Shown here piece by piece: positions 1 through 6,673 of a stretch of 16,138 nucleotides of DNA (positions are counted from its first letter, which is position 1; every line of letters starts with the position of its first letter). Both the position numbers and the translations under genes were made by a program. The DNA comes from an uncultured beta proteobacterium (lineage in GTDB: Bacteria > Pseudomonadota > Gammaproteobacteria > Burkholderiales > SG8-39), in the NCBI GenBank assembly GCA_902826155.1, contig CADEDU010000065.1, positions 4,154 to 20,291 of the forward strand, in the 5' to 3' direction. The notes beneath the pieces were generated by a model, which was given only the letters and a program-made list of their open reading frames with translations, had not been told where the DNA came from and did not search any database.

Positions 1-833
1 ACCGCGCCGGCGCAGGCCAGCGGTTTTAGCGCACGCTCGAAGGCTTGCTCGACCGTGTGATCGAGTCCGCCGCAAACGTAATCGCGCACCACGCCCAGAC
101 GCACTCCGGTGATCGGCAACGCGGGCGGAACCACCGGCTGTTCGCCTGCCATGACCGCGTCGGCGATTGCGCAGCATGCAACCGAATGGGCGATCGGCCC
201 GACCGAATCAAGCGTGCTCGACAAGGGCACCATGCCCGAGCGCGGGATGCGATCCGCGCTCGGTTTGAAGCCGACCAGACCGCAAAGCGCAGCGGGGATG
301 CGCACCGATCCCCCCGTGTCGGTGCCAATGCCAAGCAGCGCCATCTGATCGCTGACCGAGACGGCTGCGCCCGAGGATGAGCCCCCGGGAATACGCCCGG
401 TGGCGCGATCGAATGGGTTGCGCGGCGTACCGTAGTGCGGATTCAACCCCACACCTGAGAACGCGAACTCGGTCATGTTGGTACGGCCGACGATGATCGC
501 GCCGGCAGCGCGTAGACGGGCAACGACCGGTGCGTCCGAAGTTGCAGCAGGGGTTCGCCGCAGGACTTTGGAGCCCGCCAGCGTGATGTCGCCGCGCACG
601 TCGAACAGGTCTTTGATCGATACCGGAATGCCTTCCAGGGTCGAGCGCACGACGCCGCACGATCGAAGCCGATCGGACTCGTGGGCCGCTGCAATTGCAC
701 TGTCGCGATAGAGCCGGGTGAATACGCGAGCGCCCTCGCCCCGACGATCTTCGGCGCGCGCCAATGCTGCCTCGACCAATGCCACGCTGGACACAAGTCC
801 GCGCGCGAGCTGCCCGGCGGTTTGGAGCACCAT
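1..833 (-). CDS. Amidase-signature family enzyme, C-terminus cut by window edge
   Basis: This open frame runs off the left edge, leaving 277 residues of a family that is usually about 450 to 500 long. Amidase-signature enzymes hydrolyse amide bonds with a Ser-cisSer-Lys triad. The triad is visible: K74 in PVSIKDLFDV, S152 in the glycine/serine-rich GGSSSGAAV stretch, and nucleophile S176 in GTDTGGSVRIPA; S152 and S176 are 24 residues apart, as in the family. I chose ATG 833 because MVLQTAGQLARGLVSSV matches the usual N-terminal helix. The frame stays open up to ATG 986, but the added residues do not look like this family, and no clear Shine-Dalgarno precedes 833. The substrate cannot be inferred. 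A GatA-type subunit is possible but less likely, as no gatC or gatB neighbour is visible. It is divergent from comF. Confidence 0.85.
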   Translation of the reverse strand, partial: MVLQTAGQLARGLVSSVALVEAALARAEDRRGEGARVFTRLYRDSAIAAAHESDRLRSCGVVRSTLEGIPVSIKDLFDVRGDITLAGSKVLRRTPAATSDAPVVARLRAAGAIIVGRTNMTEFAFSGVGLNPHYGTPRNPFDRATGRIPGGSSSGAAVSVSDQMALLGIGTDTGGSVRIPAALCGLVGFKPSADRIPRSGMVPLSSTLDSVGPIAHSVACCAIADAVMAGEQPVVPPALPITGVRLGVVRDYVCGGLDHTVEQAFERALKPLACAGA

Positions 834-1127
834 GCACAAGGCCCAGGGAGCCTCCACATCCCTTGGCTGCGGAATGCGAAGGTCGCAAATTTTCAGGGAG
901 TTACCAGGGAGCGAGCTCCCTAGTTCAATGATCCGCTGTCTGGATTCAACGCTGCCGGGTAAAGCGATCGGATCACCGGCGAACATTCACCGTACGATGA
1001 CAGACCCGGCATGCATTCGAGTCTAGCATCGCGACTCGCGGCGCAATCGCGCTGATGGGCTCGCTCTACGCGGCCCGGCAACGACGACACCATCATCCAT
1101 CGCTTGGTCATCCGTGCTTCGTCACCC
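834..1127. promoter_or_regulatory. Divergent intergenic region between amidase and comF
   Basis: This stretch of about 290 bases separates two divergently transcribed genes and should hold both promoters. I see no convincing -35/-10 pair. It does hold a 16-base inverted repeat at 906-921 (AGGGAGC, GA, GCTCCCT), and the word CAGGGAG lies at 894-900 and 905-911, with a third copy just inside it at 844-850. Short frames crossing the region show no recognisable protein. Confidence 0.5.
906..921. repeat. 16-base inverted repeat, candidate operator
   Basis: AGGGAGC (906-912) and GCTCCCT (915-921) are perfect inverted arms separated by GA. On the minus strand the palindrome lies directly downstream of a TTGAAC word (929-924) that could act as a -35 for the amidase gene, a plausible place for a repressor site. 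No T-run follows, so it is not an intrinsic terminator. Confidence 0.4.
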
Positions 1128-1844
1128 ATGAGCATCGACTCGAAGCAGCGACTGGCGCGGTTCGCGCGCACGACCTTGCGGGCGCTGCTCCCGCAAGACT
1201 GCGCGGTATGCGCGGCGCCGACCGTTGATGGCCTGATCTGCGCGGCGTGCACCCCTTTGCTGACGAGGCTGGCACCCTGCTGTCCGCGTTGCGCGCTACC
1301 AAGCCCTGGCGGAAATTTGTGCGGGGCGTGTATCAGCCAACCGCCGCACTTCGATCGGACCATCGCCGCAACCTCGTATGCGTTTCCACTCGATCGACTG
1401 ATGCTCGCGTACAAGTACCACGCAATGCTCGCCTACGCCGCGCTGTTCACCGACATGCTCAGTGCGGCCATCGGTGCAGCCGATGACGTCGATCTCGTGA
1501 TCCCGATGCCGTTGCACGCCGACAAGCTGCGCGATCGCGGCTTCAATCAGGCCCATGAGATGGCGCGCCGAATCGCGCCGCGCCTCGGTGTACGCGTCGA
1601 CGCGTTCGCTGCGACCCGCGTCAAGCCCACAACGGTGCAGGCGGACCTCCCGCTCGAAGCGCGTGCGCGAAACGTGCGCAATGCGTTCAGCGCTTCAGCC
1701 GCGGTAATGGGGCGACGCGTCGCAGTGGTCGACGACGTCATGACCACCGGTGCCACCCTCGATGAACTCGCGCGCACCTTGAAGGCACACGGCGCGATTC
1801 GAGTGGAGAACTGGATCGTCGCACGGGCGTTGTTGAATCCTTGA
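1128..1844 (+). CDS. comF: ComF family phosphoribosyltransferase-like protein
   Basis: The 238-residue product has the two-part ComF layout. The N-terminal zinc-finger-like region has four paired cysteine knuckles (C25/C28, C38/C41, C52/C55, C65/C68). The C-terminal phosphoribosyltransferase fold carries the PRPP-binding motif VVDDVMTTGATL near residue 200. ComF proteins are linked to DNA uptake during natural transformation, and related GntX-type proteins occur in non-competent bacteria, so the exact role is uncertain. I chose ATG 1128; a TTG at 1104 would add eight residues (MVIRASSP). Neither start has an obvious ribosome site. The trmL gene starts 27 bases after the stop, so the two probably form a transcription unit. 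Confidence 0.88.
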   Translation: MSIDSKQRLARFARTTLRALLPQDCAVCAAPTVDGLICAACTPLLTRLAPCCPRCALPSPGGNLCGACISQPPHFDRTIAATSYAFPLDRLMLAYKYHAMLAYAALFTDMLSAAIGAADDVDLVIPMPLHADKLRDRGFNQAHEMARRIAPRLGVRVDAFAATRVKPTTVQADLPLEARARNVRNAFSASAAVMGRRVAVVDDVMTTGATLDELARTLKAHGAIRVENWIVARALLNP

Positions 1845-1871
1845 AACCGCAACGCGACCCAGGCCGCACCA

Positions 1872-2336
1872 ATGTTCGACGTCGTTCTGTTTCAGCCCGA
1901 GATTCCGCCCAACACCGGCAACGTGCTGCGGCTGACGGCCAATAGCGGCACGCGGCTGCATCTGATCGAGCCCCTTGGCTTTTCGCTCGACGATCGCCAG
2001 CTCGCCCGCGCCGGGCTGGACTATCGCGACATCGCTCACGCCACGGTCCATCGCGATTGGGAAACGTGTCTTGCGCATCTGACCGGCCGACGTATGTTTG
2101 CCGTATCGACGCGCGGCGCCAAGCGTTACACCGAAGCCGCGTTCGCGCTCAACGATGTGTTCGTGTTCGGCCCCGAGACGCGTGGCCTGCCGCAAAGCGT
2201 GCTCGAGGCGTTTCCAACGGAGCAGCGCCTGCGCCTGCCGATGGTTGCCGGTAGTCGCAGCCTCAACCTGTCGAACGCGGTGGCGATCGTGGTCTACGAG
2301 GCGTGGCGTCAGCTGGGCTTTGCCGCAGGGGCCTAG
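1872..2336 (+). CDS. trmL: tRNA (cytidine/uridine(34)-2'-O)-methyltransferase TrmL
   Basis: This 154-residue protein has the usual length of the minimal SPOUT methyltransferase TrmL (YibK), which methylates the wobble-position ribose of two tRNA-Leu isoacceptors using S-adenosylmethionine. The N-terminus [14 protein letters not shown] is characteristic. The SAM-binding trefoil-knot motifs are present: FGPETRGLP at 99-107, and [19 protein letters not shown] from about residue 120. The gene follows comF by 27 bases. It converges on gpsA, with only 13 bases between the stop codons and no clear intrinsic terminator there. Confidence 0.96.
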   Translation: MFDVVLFQPEIPPNTGNVLRLTANSGTRLHLIEPLGFSLDDRQLARAGLDYRDIAHATVHRDWETCLAHLTGRRMFAVSTRGAKRYTEAAFALNDVFVFGPETRGLPQSVLEAFPTEQRLRLPMVAGSRSLNLSNAVAIVVYEAWRQLGFAAGA

Positions 2337-2349
2337 CCGGCCGGCGCGG

Positions 2350-3330
2350 TCATTCCGCCTTCGGATCGCGCGCGAGCAGTTGTTCGACGGCGTCTCGCGG
2401 CGTCGCGTTGCCATCGAGCACCGCGCACACCGCATCGTTGATCGGCATCTCGACGCCGACCTTGTGCGCCACGGCGCGCACCGCCCGAGCCGTGTGCACA
2501 CCCTCGGCGACATGGCCGAGTCCGCTCAACACTTGCTGCAACGTCTTCCCCTGCGCCAGTTCCAGGCCGACCCGACGATTGCGCGAAAGATCGCCGGTGC
2601 AGGTGAGCACCAGATCGCCGACGCCGGCCAGTCCCATCAGGGTGGCGGGGCGCCCACCGAGCGCCACGCCCAGGCGCGTCAATTCAGCCAGGCCGCGCGT
2701 GATCAGACCGGCGCGCGCGTTCAATCCCAGTTGCAGTCCATCGGCGATGCCGGTGGCGATTGCCATGACGTTCTTCACCGCGCCACCGACCTCGACACCA
2801 ACAACGTCAGTGCTGAAGTACACGCGGAATCGCGGCAGATGCAGCGCACGCGCGGTCGCCTCGGCGAATGCAGCGTCGCGCGATGCGAGCGTGACGGCGG
2901 TCGGCTGGCCACGCGCGACCTCGAGCGCGAAGCTCGGACCGGAAAGCACACCGGCCGGAATGCGATCGCCGATGATCTCCTCGAAGATCTGATGCGGCAA
3001 CGCGCCCGTTTCCTGTTCGAAGCCCTTGCACGCCCATACGATCGGCGGTGGTGACCCGCACGCAACGAGCTGCGCAAGCGTCGGGCGGAGCGCTGCGGTG
3101 GGCGTGGCGATGATCAACAGCTCGCTGGTTGCGCGCAACGTTTCGAGCGAATCGTCCACATGCACTGCCGCCGGCAGCACACATCCTGGTAGATAGTCCG
3201 AAGATCGTTGGGCGCGCAGGTGCTCGAGCTGCGTCACGGAGCGGGCCCAAAGTCGGACCTCATGTTGCGCGCCGGCTGTAATGGCCAGCGCCGTTCCCCA
3301 CGCACCCGCGCCGACGATGCCGATTCGCAT
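2350..3330 (-). CDS. gpsA: Glycerol-3-phosphate dehydrogenase [NAD(P)+]
   Basis: GpsA reduces dihydroxyacetone phosphate to sn-glycerol-3-phosphate, the backbone precursor of membrane phospholipids. The 326-residue protein is of normal length. It has an N-terminal Rossmann fold with GAGAWGT at 7-13, the SGPSFA segment at 130-135, and the catalytic-lysine region VGGAVKNVMAIATG with K186. The C-terminal part contains the conserved substrate-binding stretch around TCTGDLSRNRRVG. Its ATG lies 27 bases after the stop of the SH3-domain gene, so it is probably the last gene of the leftward run arsR-rhodanese-grxC-secB-SH3-gpsA. Ribosome-site match before the ATG is weak. Confidence 0.97.
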   Translation of the reverse strand: MRIGIVGAGAWGTALAITAGAQHEVRLWARSVTQLEHLRAQRSSDYLPGCVLPAAVHVDDSLETLRATSELLIIATPTAALRPTLAQLVACGSPPPIVWACKGFEQETGALPHQIFEEIIGDRIPAGVLSGPSFALEVARGQPTAVTLASRDAAFAEATARALHLPRFRVYFSTDVVGVEVGGAVKNVMAIATGIADGLQLGLNARAGLITRGLAELTRLGVALGGRPATLMGLAGVGDLVLTCTGDLSRNRRVGLELAQGKTLQQVLSGLGHVAEGVHTARAVRAVAHKVGVEMPINDAVCAVLDGNATPRDAVEQLLARDPKAE

Positions 3331-3357
3331 GCTTGCAGCCAGGGCAACGCCGCGCGG

Positions 3358-3876
3358 CTAGTAGCCCCAGACCTCGCGCGGACGGACGAATCCGGTCGCA
3401 CCATCACTGTGGCGCACCCGCAACCAGCCCGGCGCACCCGCATCGACGAAATCGAGCACCACGCCCTGTCGCGCCTGGAAGGCCACCGGCGCACCGTCAT
3501 CGGGTTTCTGACGCACGTCGATCGAAGCAGGCAGCACGATCAGCATGCGTTTGTCGCTGAGTGCCTTGGTTTCGACCCACACCAGATCGCCGGCGAAGTC
3601 CCGCACGCGGGCCCACGATCCTTCGCGCTGAATGATCTCGACCGGATAGTTCGCCGTGGCGACGAACAGCTTGCGGGCACGGTCCGATGGCCCGTCGTAA
3701 ATGACCGTGCCGTTGGAGGCGATCGCCCGATACTCGATCGCCTGCGCCAGCACCACGCCGGGCGCCAGTGCAATTGCCATCGCACTCGCCAAGCAACCCA
3801 GGCGGGCGAAGGCGAGCCAGACGTTATTGCGGAACGGTTCCAGGCGCGCCCTGCTGCTGTTGTAGTCGTTGTGCAT
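3358..3876 (-). CDS. Exported protein with two bacterial SH3-like domains
   Basis: The 172-residue product has an N-terminal export signal: basic residues near R16, a hydrophobic stretch at about 19-42, and a likely signal-peptidase site after AQA at residue 46. Two SH3-like units follow (about 48-110 and 113-172), with SWARVRDFAGDLVWV in the first and GWLRVRHSDGATGFV in the second. Such domains in exported proteins usually bind cell-wall peptides or partners; no enzymatic residues are seen. ATG 3876 has a GAGG about ten bases upstream. It lies 53 bases inside secB, but later starts would lose the basic part of the signal. The stop is 27 bases before gpsA. Its precise role is unknown. Confidence 0.82.
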   Translation of the reverse strand: MHNDYNSSRARLEPFRNNVWLAFARLGCLASAMAIALAPGVVLAQAIEYRAIASNGTVIYDGPSDRARKLFVATANYPVEIIQREGSWARVRDFAGDLVWVETKALSDKRMLIVLPASIDVRQKPDDGAPVAFQARQGVVLDFVDAGAPGWLRVRHSDGATGFVRPREVWGY

Positions 3877-4288
3877 AGAGAGCCTCGAAGCTGATCGGAG
3901 CCAGGTTGATCGGCGGAAACCCTGCGCGGTTGACGAGACTCGCTATCGTCTCACGCGCATAAGGAAAGAGCGACGTCGGACAGCCGATGCCCAGGATCAC
4001 GTCGAGTTCCTGCTGCTCGAAGCCGCGGATCTGAAAGATGCCCGACTGCGCCGCCTCGACCAGGAACAGCGTGCGTTCGGCGGCCTTGGCCGTGACGGTG
4101 ATGGTCAGCACGCACTCGAACAACGCCTCGCCCACGCCGGCCGTAGCGGTTTGCAGTTGCACCTCGATCTGCGGTTCGAGGTTCTCGAAGAACACCTGAG
4201 GCGCCCCGGGAACTTCGATCGAGCAGTCCTTGACGTAGATCTTCTCGATCGTGAGCATCTGCGCGGGTTGCTGGGGTTGGTCGCTCAT
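3824..4288 (-). CDS. secB: Protein-export chaperone SecB
   Basis: SecB is a tetrameric cytoplasmic chaperone that keeps preproteins unfolded and delivers them to SecA. The 154-residue product has the family core: LTIEKIYVKDCSIEVPGAP near the N-terminus, FECVLTITVTAKA in the middle, and GCPTSLFPYARETIASLV followed by GFPPINLAPISFEALYAQ near the C-terminus. Its tail is glutamine-rich, as often seen. I chose ATG 4288 (MSDQPQQPAQ) because GAGGAA lies just upstream; an upstream in-frame start at 4345 would add a basic, atypical extension. The 3' end overlaps the following SH3-domain gene by 53 bases. grxC lies upstream across an unusually long gap of 281 bases. Confidence 0.97.
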   Translation of the reverse strand: MSDQPQQPAQMLTIEKIYVKDCSIEVPGAPQVFFENLEPQIEVQLQTATAGVGEALFECVLTITVTAKAAERTLFLVEAAQSGIFQIRGFEQQELDVILGIGCPTSLFPYARETIASLVNRAGFPPINLAPISFEALYAQRLQQQQGAPGTVPQ

Positions 4289-4569
4289 GCGTTCCTCGAA
4301 GTGGTGATGGGGCGATGATGAAAATCGGCGTGACCGGTCGCGCATAGCGACGCGGGGAAAATGGGGCGATCGAAACGGGGTTGCGCCGTAGAGTGGATTG
4401 GGCTGCGATCGCCGGCTCGGTCGTGCACCACGGCAGCAGACTCGGAAACCGACCGCGTGCCCGTCGGAGCGGCGCGCCGCACATCAGCCGCGCAATACCA
4501 ATACGATTTGCCCGACCAGGTTCCGAACCCGCACCGTGCTGCGATTCGCGCCGTCGGGGCCGACCTCAC
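4289..4569. other. 281-base gap between grxC and secB
   Basis: I see no convincing gene here. Open frames exist on both strands, but their predicted proteins are arginine/proline-rich and match no family I know. A small inverted repeat, GTCGG-CGAC, lies around 4553-4564, just after grxC; it has no T-run. The gap could hold a separate promoter or a leader for secB, whose ribosome site is strong, but no -35/-10 pair stands out. Confidence 0.5.
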
Positions 4570-4827
4570 TCAGGCGGCCAGCAACGGATCGAGCCCGCCC
4601 GCCGCATCGAGCGCGTGCAGATCGTCGCAGCCGCCGACATGGCGATCGCCGATGAAGATCTGCGGCACGGTGCGTCGCCCGGTCTCGGCGATCATCTGGT
4701 CTTTCAGCTCGGGCTGCAGATCGATCCGGATCTTGTCGATCTGCGTCACACCCTTCTTGCGCAGCAGCGCCTCGGCGCGTTTGCAGTAAGGGCATACGTC
4801 GGTTGCGTACATCCGGATCTTGGGCAT
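4570..4827 (-). CDS. grxC: Glutaredoxin 3
   Basis: The 85-residue protein is a classical dithiol glutaredoxin, which reduces disulfides and glutathionylated proteins with glutathione. The CPYC active site lies at residues 12-15, the cis-proline is in TVPQIF, and the glutathione-binding GGCDDLHALD stretch follows. I chose ATG 4827 (MPKIRMYATD). An upstream in-frame start at 4881 would run into the rhodanese gene and add an atypical extension. Only four bases separate the rhodanese stop from this ATG. A GGAGAAG sequence overlapping that stop serves as ribosome site, so the two genes are almost certainly co-transcribed and possibly translationally coupled. Confidence 0.97.
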   Translation of the reverse strand: MPKIRMYATDVCPYCKRAEALLRKKGVTQIDKIRIDLQPELKDQMIAETGRRTVPQIFIGDRHVGGCDDLHALDAAGGLDPLLAA

Positions 4828-4831
4828 CGCG

Positions 4832-5245
4832 CTACTTCTCCACCGGCAGGCCGGCCTGCTTCCAGGCCGCGTAACCGCCATTGAGGTTGATCACGTTATT
4901 GAAGCCCTGCTGCTTGAGGATCGCAAGCGCGCCGCCGGACTTTTGCCCAGTTGCGCAGTGAACGATCACCGGCTTGTCCTTGAACTTGGCGAGCTCACCG
5001 ACGCGCTCGGTGAGCTGCGTGAGCGGCACGTTGCGCGCGTTCAGGATGTGGCCCGCGTCGAAATCCTTCTGCTCGCGCACGTCGAGCACCAGCGCATCCT
5101 GCTTGTTGATGAGCATGGTCGCCTCGACGGTGTTGACCCACGGTCCGCCGGTGCCACGTCGTACCAGCGGCCAGACCAGCATTGCGCCGCTGATGAACGC
5201 AATCGCAATCAGGAAGATGTTGTCGGTGATGAACTTGAGCGTCAT
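4832..5245 (-). CDS. Membrane-anchored rhodanese-domain protein
   Basis: The 137-residue product has one N-terminal transmembrane segment (about 8-27) followed by a single rhodanese domain (about 38-135). The active-site loop HCATGQKSGG places the persulfide-forming cysteine at C97. Conserved rhodanese motifs VLDVREQKDFDAGHI and NLNGGYAAWKQAGLPV are present. Rhodaneses transfer sulfane sulfur between thiols; the anchored form would act at the inner face of the cytoplasmic membrane if the N-terminus is outside. The gene lies between an ArsR-type regulator, 111 bases upstream, and grxC, four bases downstream, which suggests a thiol or sulfane-sulfur role. The ATG has no strong ribosome site. 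Confidence 0.93.
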   Translation of the reverse strand: MTLKFITDNIFLIAIAFISGAMLVWPLVRRGTGGPWVNTVEATMLINKQDALVLDVREQKDFDAGHILNARNVPLTQLTERVGELAKFKDKPVIVHCATGQKSGGALAILKQQGFNNVINLNGGYAAWKQAGLPVEK

Positions 5246-5310
5246 GGATGCGAGGATCGAGGGCTTGCGCGCAGCGCTGCGGCCGTTGGTTGCAAGCGAT
5301 TGGAACGGGA

Positions 5311-5334
5311 GTTCGGAGTTGCGTTCGGAGTTGC
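5311..5334. repeat. Two tandem 12-base repeats upstream of the rhodanese gene
   Basis: GTTCGGAGTTGC occurs twice head to tail, at 5311-5322 and 5323-5334, in the 111-base gap between the regulator and the rhodanese gene. The period is close to one helical turn, so it could be a binding site. A duplication without function is equally possible. Confidence 0.6.
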
Positions 5335-5356
5335 GATCAGCGCCACCGGTGGAACT

Positions 5357-5701
5357 TCAGCCGACACTGCTCGGCCGATGCGAGGCGATGCCGCAAAAAA
5401 CCTCGCGCATCATCAGCACCAGATCGAGCGTGCGCTGATCGGCGACCCGGTAGAAAACCCGGTTGGCCTCCTTGCGCGTTGCCAGCACACCCTTGGAGCG
5501 CAGAATCGCCAGGTGCTGCGAAATATTCGACTGCGACGTACCCACTGCTTCGACGATTTCCTGCACGCTGACTTCCTGTTCGCCCAGCAAGCACAGGATC
5601 TTCAGGCGTAACGGATGGGCGATGGCTTTCATGGCGCGCGCAGCCTGCTCGATCTGCTCCTGGCGGCCGATGAGCTGGAAGATGTCTTCGTGGCGGTTCA
5701 A
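5357..5701 (-). CDS. ArsR-family regulator resembling persulfide sensors SqrR/BigR
   Basis: The 114-residue protein is a small winged-helix ArsR repressor. The recognition region is TSQSNISQHLAILRSKGVL (about 55-73) and the wing follows at ATRKEANRVFYRVAD. It lacks the ELCVC-type metal site of arsenic or cadmium sensors. It has only two cysteines, C37 in helix 2 (LKILCLL) and C103 in the C-terminal helix (REVFCGI). Their 66-residue spacing equals the spacing I recall for SqrR (C41/C107) and BigR (C42/C108), which form a polysulfide bridge. The neighbouring membrane rhodanese supports a sulfur role. The start is TTG 5701, because TGA lies two codons upstream and ATG at residue 24 would remove helix 1. 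Ribosome site is weak. Ligand remains inferred. Confidence 0.88.
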   Translation of the reverse strand: MNRHEDIFQLIGRQEQIEQAARAMKAIAHPLRLKILCLLGEQEVSVQEIVEAVGTSQSNISQHLAILRSKGVLATRKEANRVFYRVADQRTLDLVLMMREVFCGIASHRPSSVG

Positions 5702-5874
5702 GGTTCAAATCGGGCAAGTGACGGCGGCCCAGTCCTGCATTGGCGCGGTGCTCGGGCCGCGCGGATGTTACCTGCGCAGTCAATCCGAGGCATCCGGGTC
5801 GGCGGATTTCGCGGATTTTCGCCGGTGAACGGACCGGTTTGCCGCGTCCGGAGGCAAAGCGGGAGCAGCCGCGC

Positions 5875-5880
5875 ATTATA
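5875..5880 (-). promoter_or_regulatory. Candidate -10 for the regulator/rhodanese/grxC run
   Basis: On the minus strand this reads TATAAT, a perfect -10 hexamer. The -35 position is poor (GGTTCG at 17-base spacing). It would start transcription about 165 bases upstream of the regulator's TTG codon. The same bases on the plus strand read as an ATTATAGA element that could help gpmA, so the two genes may share overlapping divergent promoters. Confidence 0.4.
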
Positions 5881-5917
5881 GAATTTCGCGCCCGAACCGA
5901 ACCACCGCCATAGGGAA

Positions 5918-6673
5918 ATGCCCGTGTACAAGCTCGTACTCATTCGCCACGGCGAAAGTGTCTGGAACCGCGAGAACCGCTTCACCGGCTGGATCGACGT
6001 GGGGCTCACCGAAGCCGGCGAGCAGCAGGCGCGCGAGGCCGGTCGGCTGCTCAAGGCACAGGGCTTCCAGTTCGATGTCGCCTACACCTCGCTGCTCAAG
6101 CGCGCGATCAAGACGCTGTGGCTGAGTCTGGAGGAGATGGATCGGATGTGGATCCCGGTTCACCACACCTGGCGGCTGAACGAGCGGCACTACGGCGGCT
6201 TGCAGGGGCTGAACAAGGCGGACATGGCCAAGCAGTTCGGTGAAGAACAGATTCTGGTCTGGCGGCGCAGCTACGATGTTCCACCACCCGCGCTCAAGTC
6301 CGCCGACGTGCAAACCGCGCTCAGCGATCCCCGCTACCACGAGTTGAACGCGGCCACCTTCCCCCCGACCGAGTGCCTGAAAGACACGGTCGCTCGAGTC
6401 GTGCCGTACTGGACCGACACCATCGCCCCGCAAGTACGCGCCGGCAAGAGCGTGGTGGTCGCCGCGCATGGCAATTCGCTGCGCGCGCTGGTGAAGTATC
6501 TCGACCACATCGCCGACGACAAGATCGTTGCGCTCAACATTCCGACCGGAACGCCGCTGGTGTACGAGTTAGACCGCGAGTTGCGGCCGATCAAGAGCTA
6601 CTACCTGGGCGACCCCGAGCGCATCGCCGAAGCGGTCAAGGCGGTGGCCAATCAGGGCAAAGCGGCTGCTTGA
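5918..6673 (+). CDS. gpmA: 2,3-bisphosphoglycerate-dependent phosphoglycerate mutase
   Basis: This enzyme interconverts 3- and 2-phosphoglycerate in glycolysis and gluconeogenesis through a phosphohistidine. The 251-residue length is normal for the cofactor-dependent class. The catalytic RHGESVWN motif puts the phosphorylated histidine at H11. E89 in [11 protein letters not shown] and the second histidine H184 in [10 protein letters not shown] complete the active site. The start ATG 5918 is preceded by AGGGA only two bases away, so ribosome-site spacing is short. The gene is divergent from the ArsR-type regulator across 216 bases and is probably the first of a gpmA-envC-ctpA operon; the next gene starts within its stop codon. 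Confidence 0.97.
   Translation: MPVYKLVLIRHGESVWNRENRFTGWIDVGLTEAGEQQAREAGRLLKAQGFQFDVAYTSLLKRAIKTLWLSLEEMDRMWIPVHHTWRLNERHYGGLQGLNKADMAKQFGEEQILVWRRSYDVPPPALKSADVQTALSDPRYHELNAATFPPTECLKDTVARVVPYWTDTIAPQVRAGKSVVVAAHGNSLRALVKYLDHIADDKIVALNIPTGTPLVYELDRELRPIKSYYLGDPERIAEAVKAVANQGKAAA

Noticed and set aside
208..888. Long open frame on the minus strand in another frame of the amidase
   Set aside because: The predicted protein is arginine-rich and has no domain; the amidase triad lies in a different minus-strand frame that covers the whole stretch.
2337..2349. Terminator between convergent trmL and gpsA
   Set aside because: CCGGCCGG is self-complementary, but only 13 bases are present and there is no T-run.
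2098..3054. 318-residue plus-strand open frame across trmL and gpsA
   Set aside because: It overlaps two clearly recognised genes and its composition is that of an antisense shadow in GC-rich DNA.
4553..4564. Small inverted repeat after grxC as a terminator
   Set aside because: The stem is short (GTCGG/CGAC) and no T-run follows on either strand.
4285..4569. 94-residue minus-strand frame filling the grxC-secB gap
   Set aside because: Sequence is low-information, overlaps the secB start, has no ribosome site and no resemblance to a known family.
5839..5882. TTGCCG and TATAGA as a gpmA promoter pair
   Set aside because: The spacer would be 32 bases, far from the usual 16 to 18.
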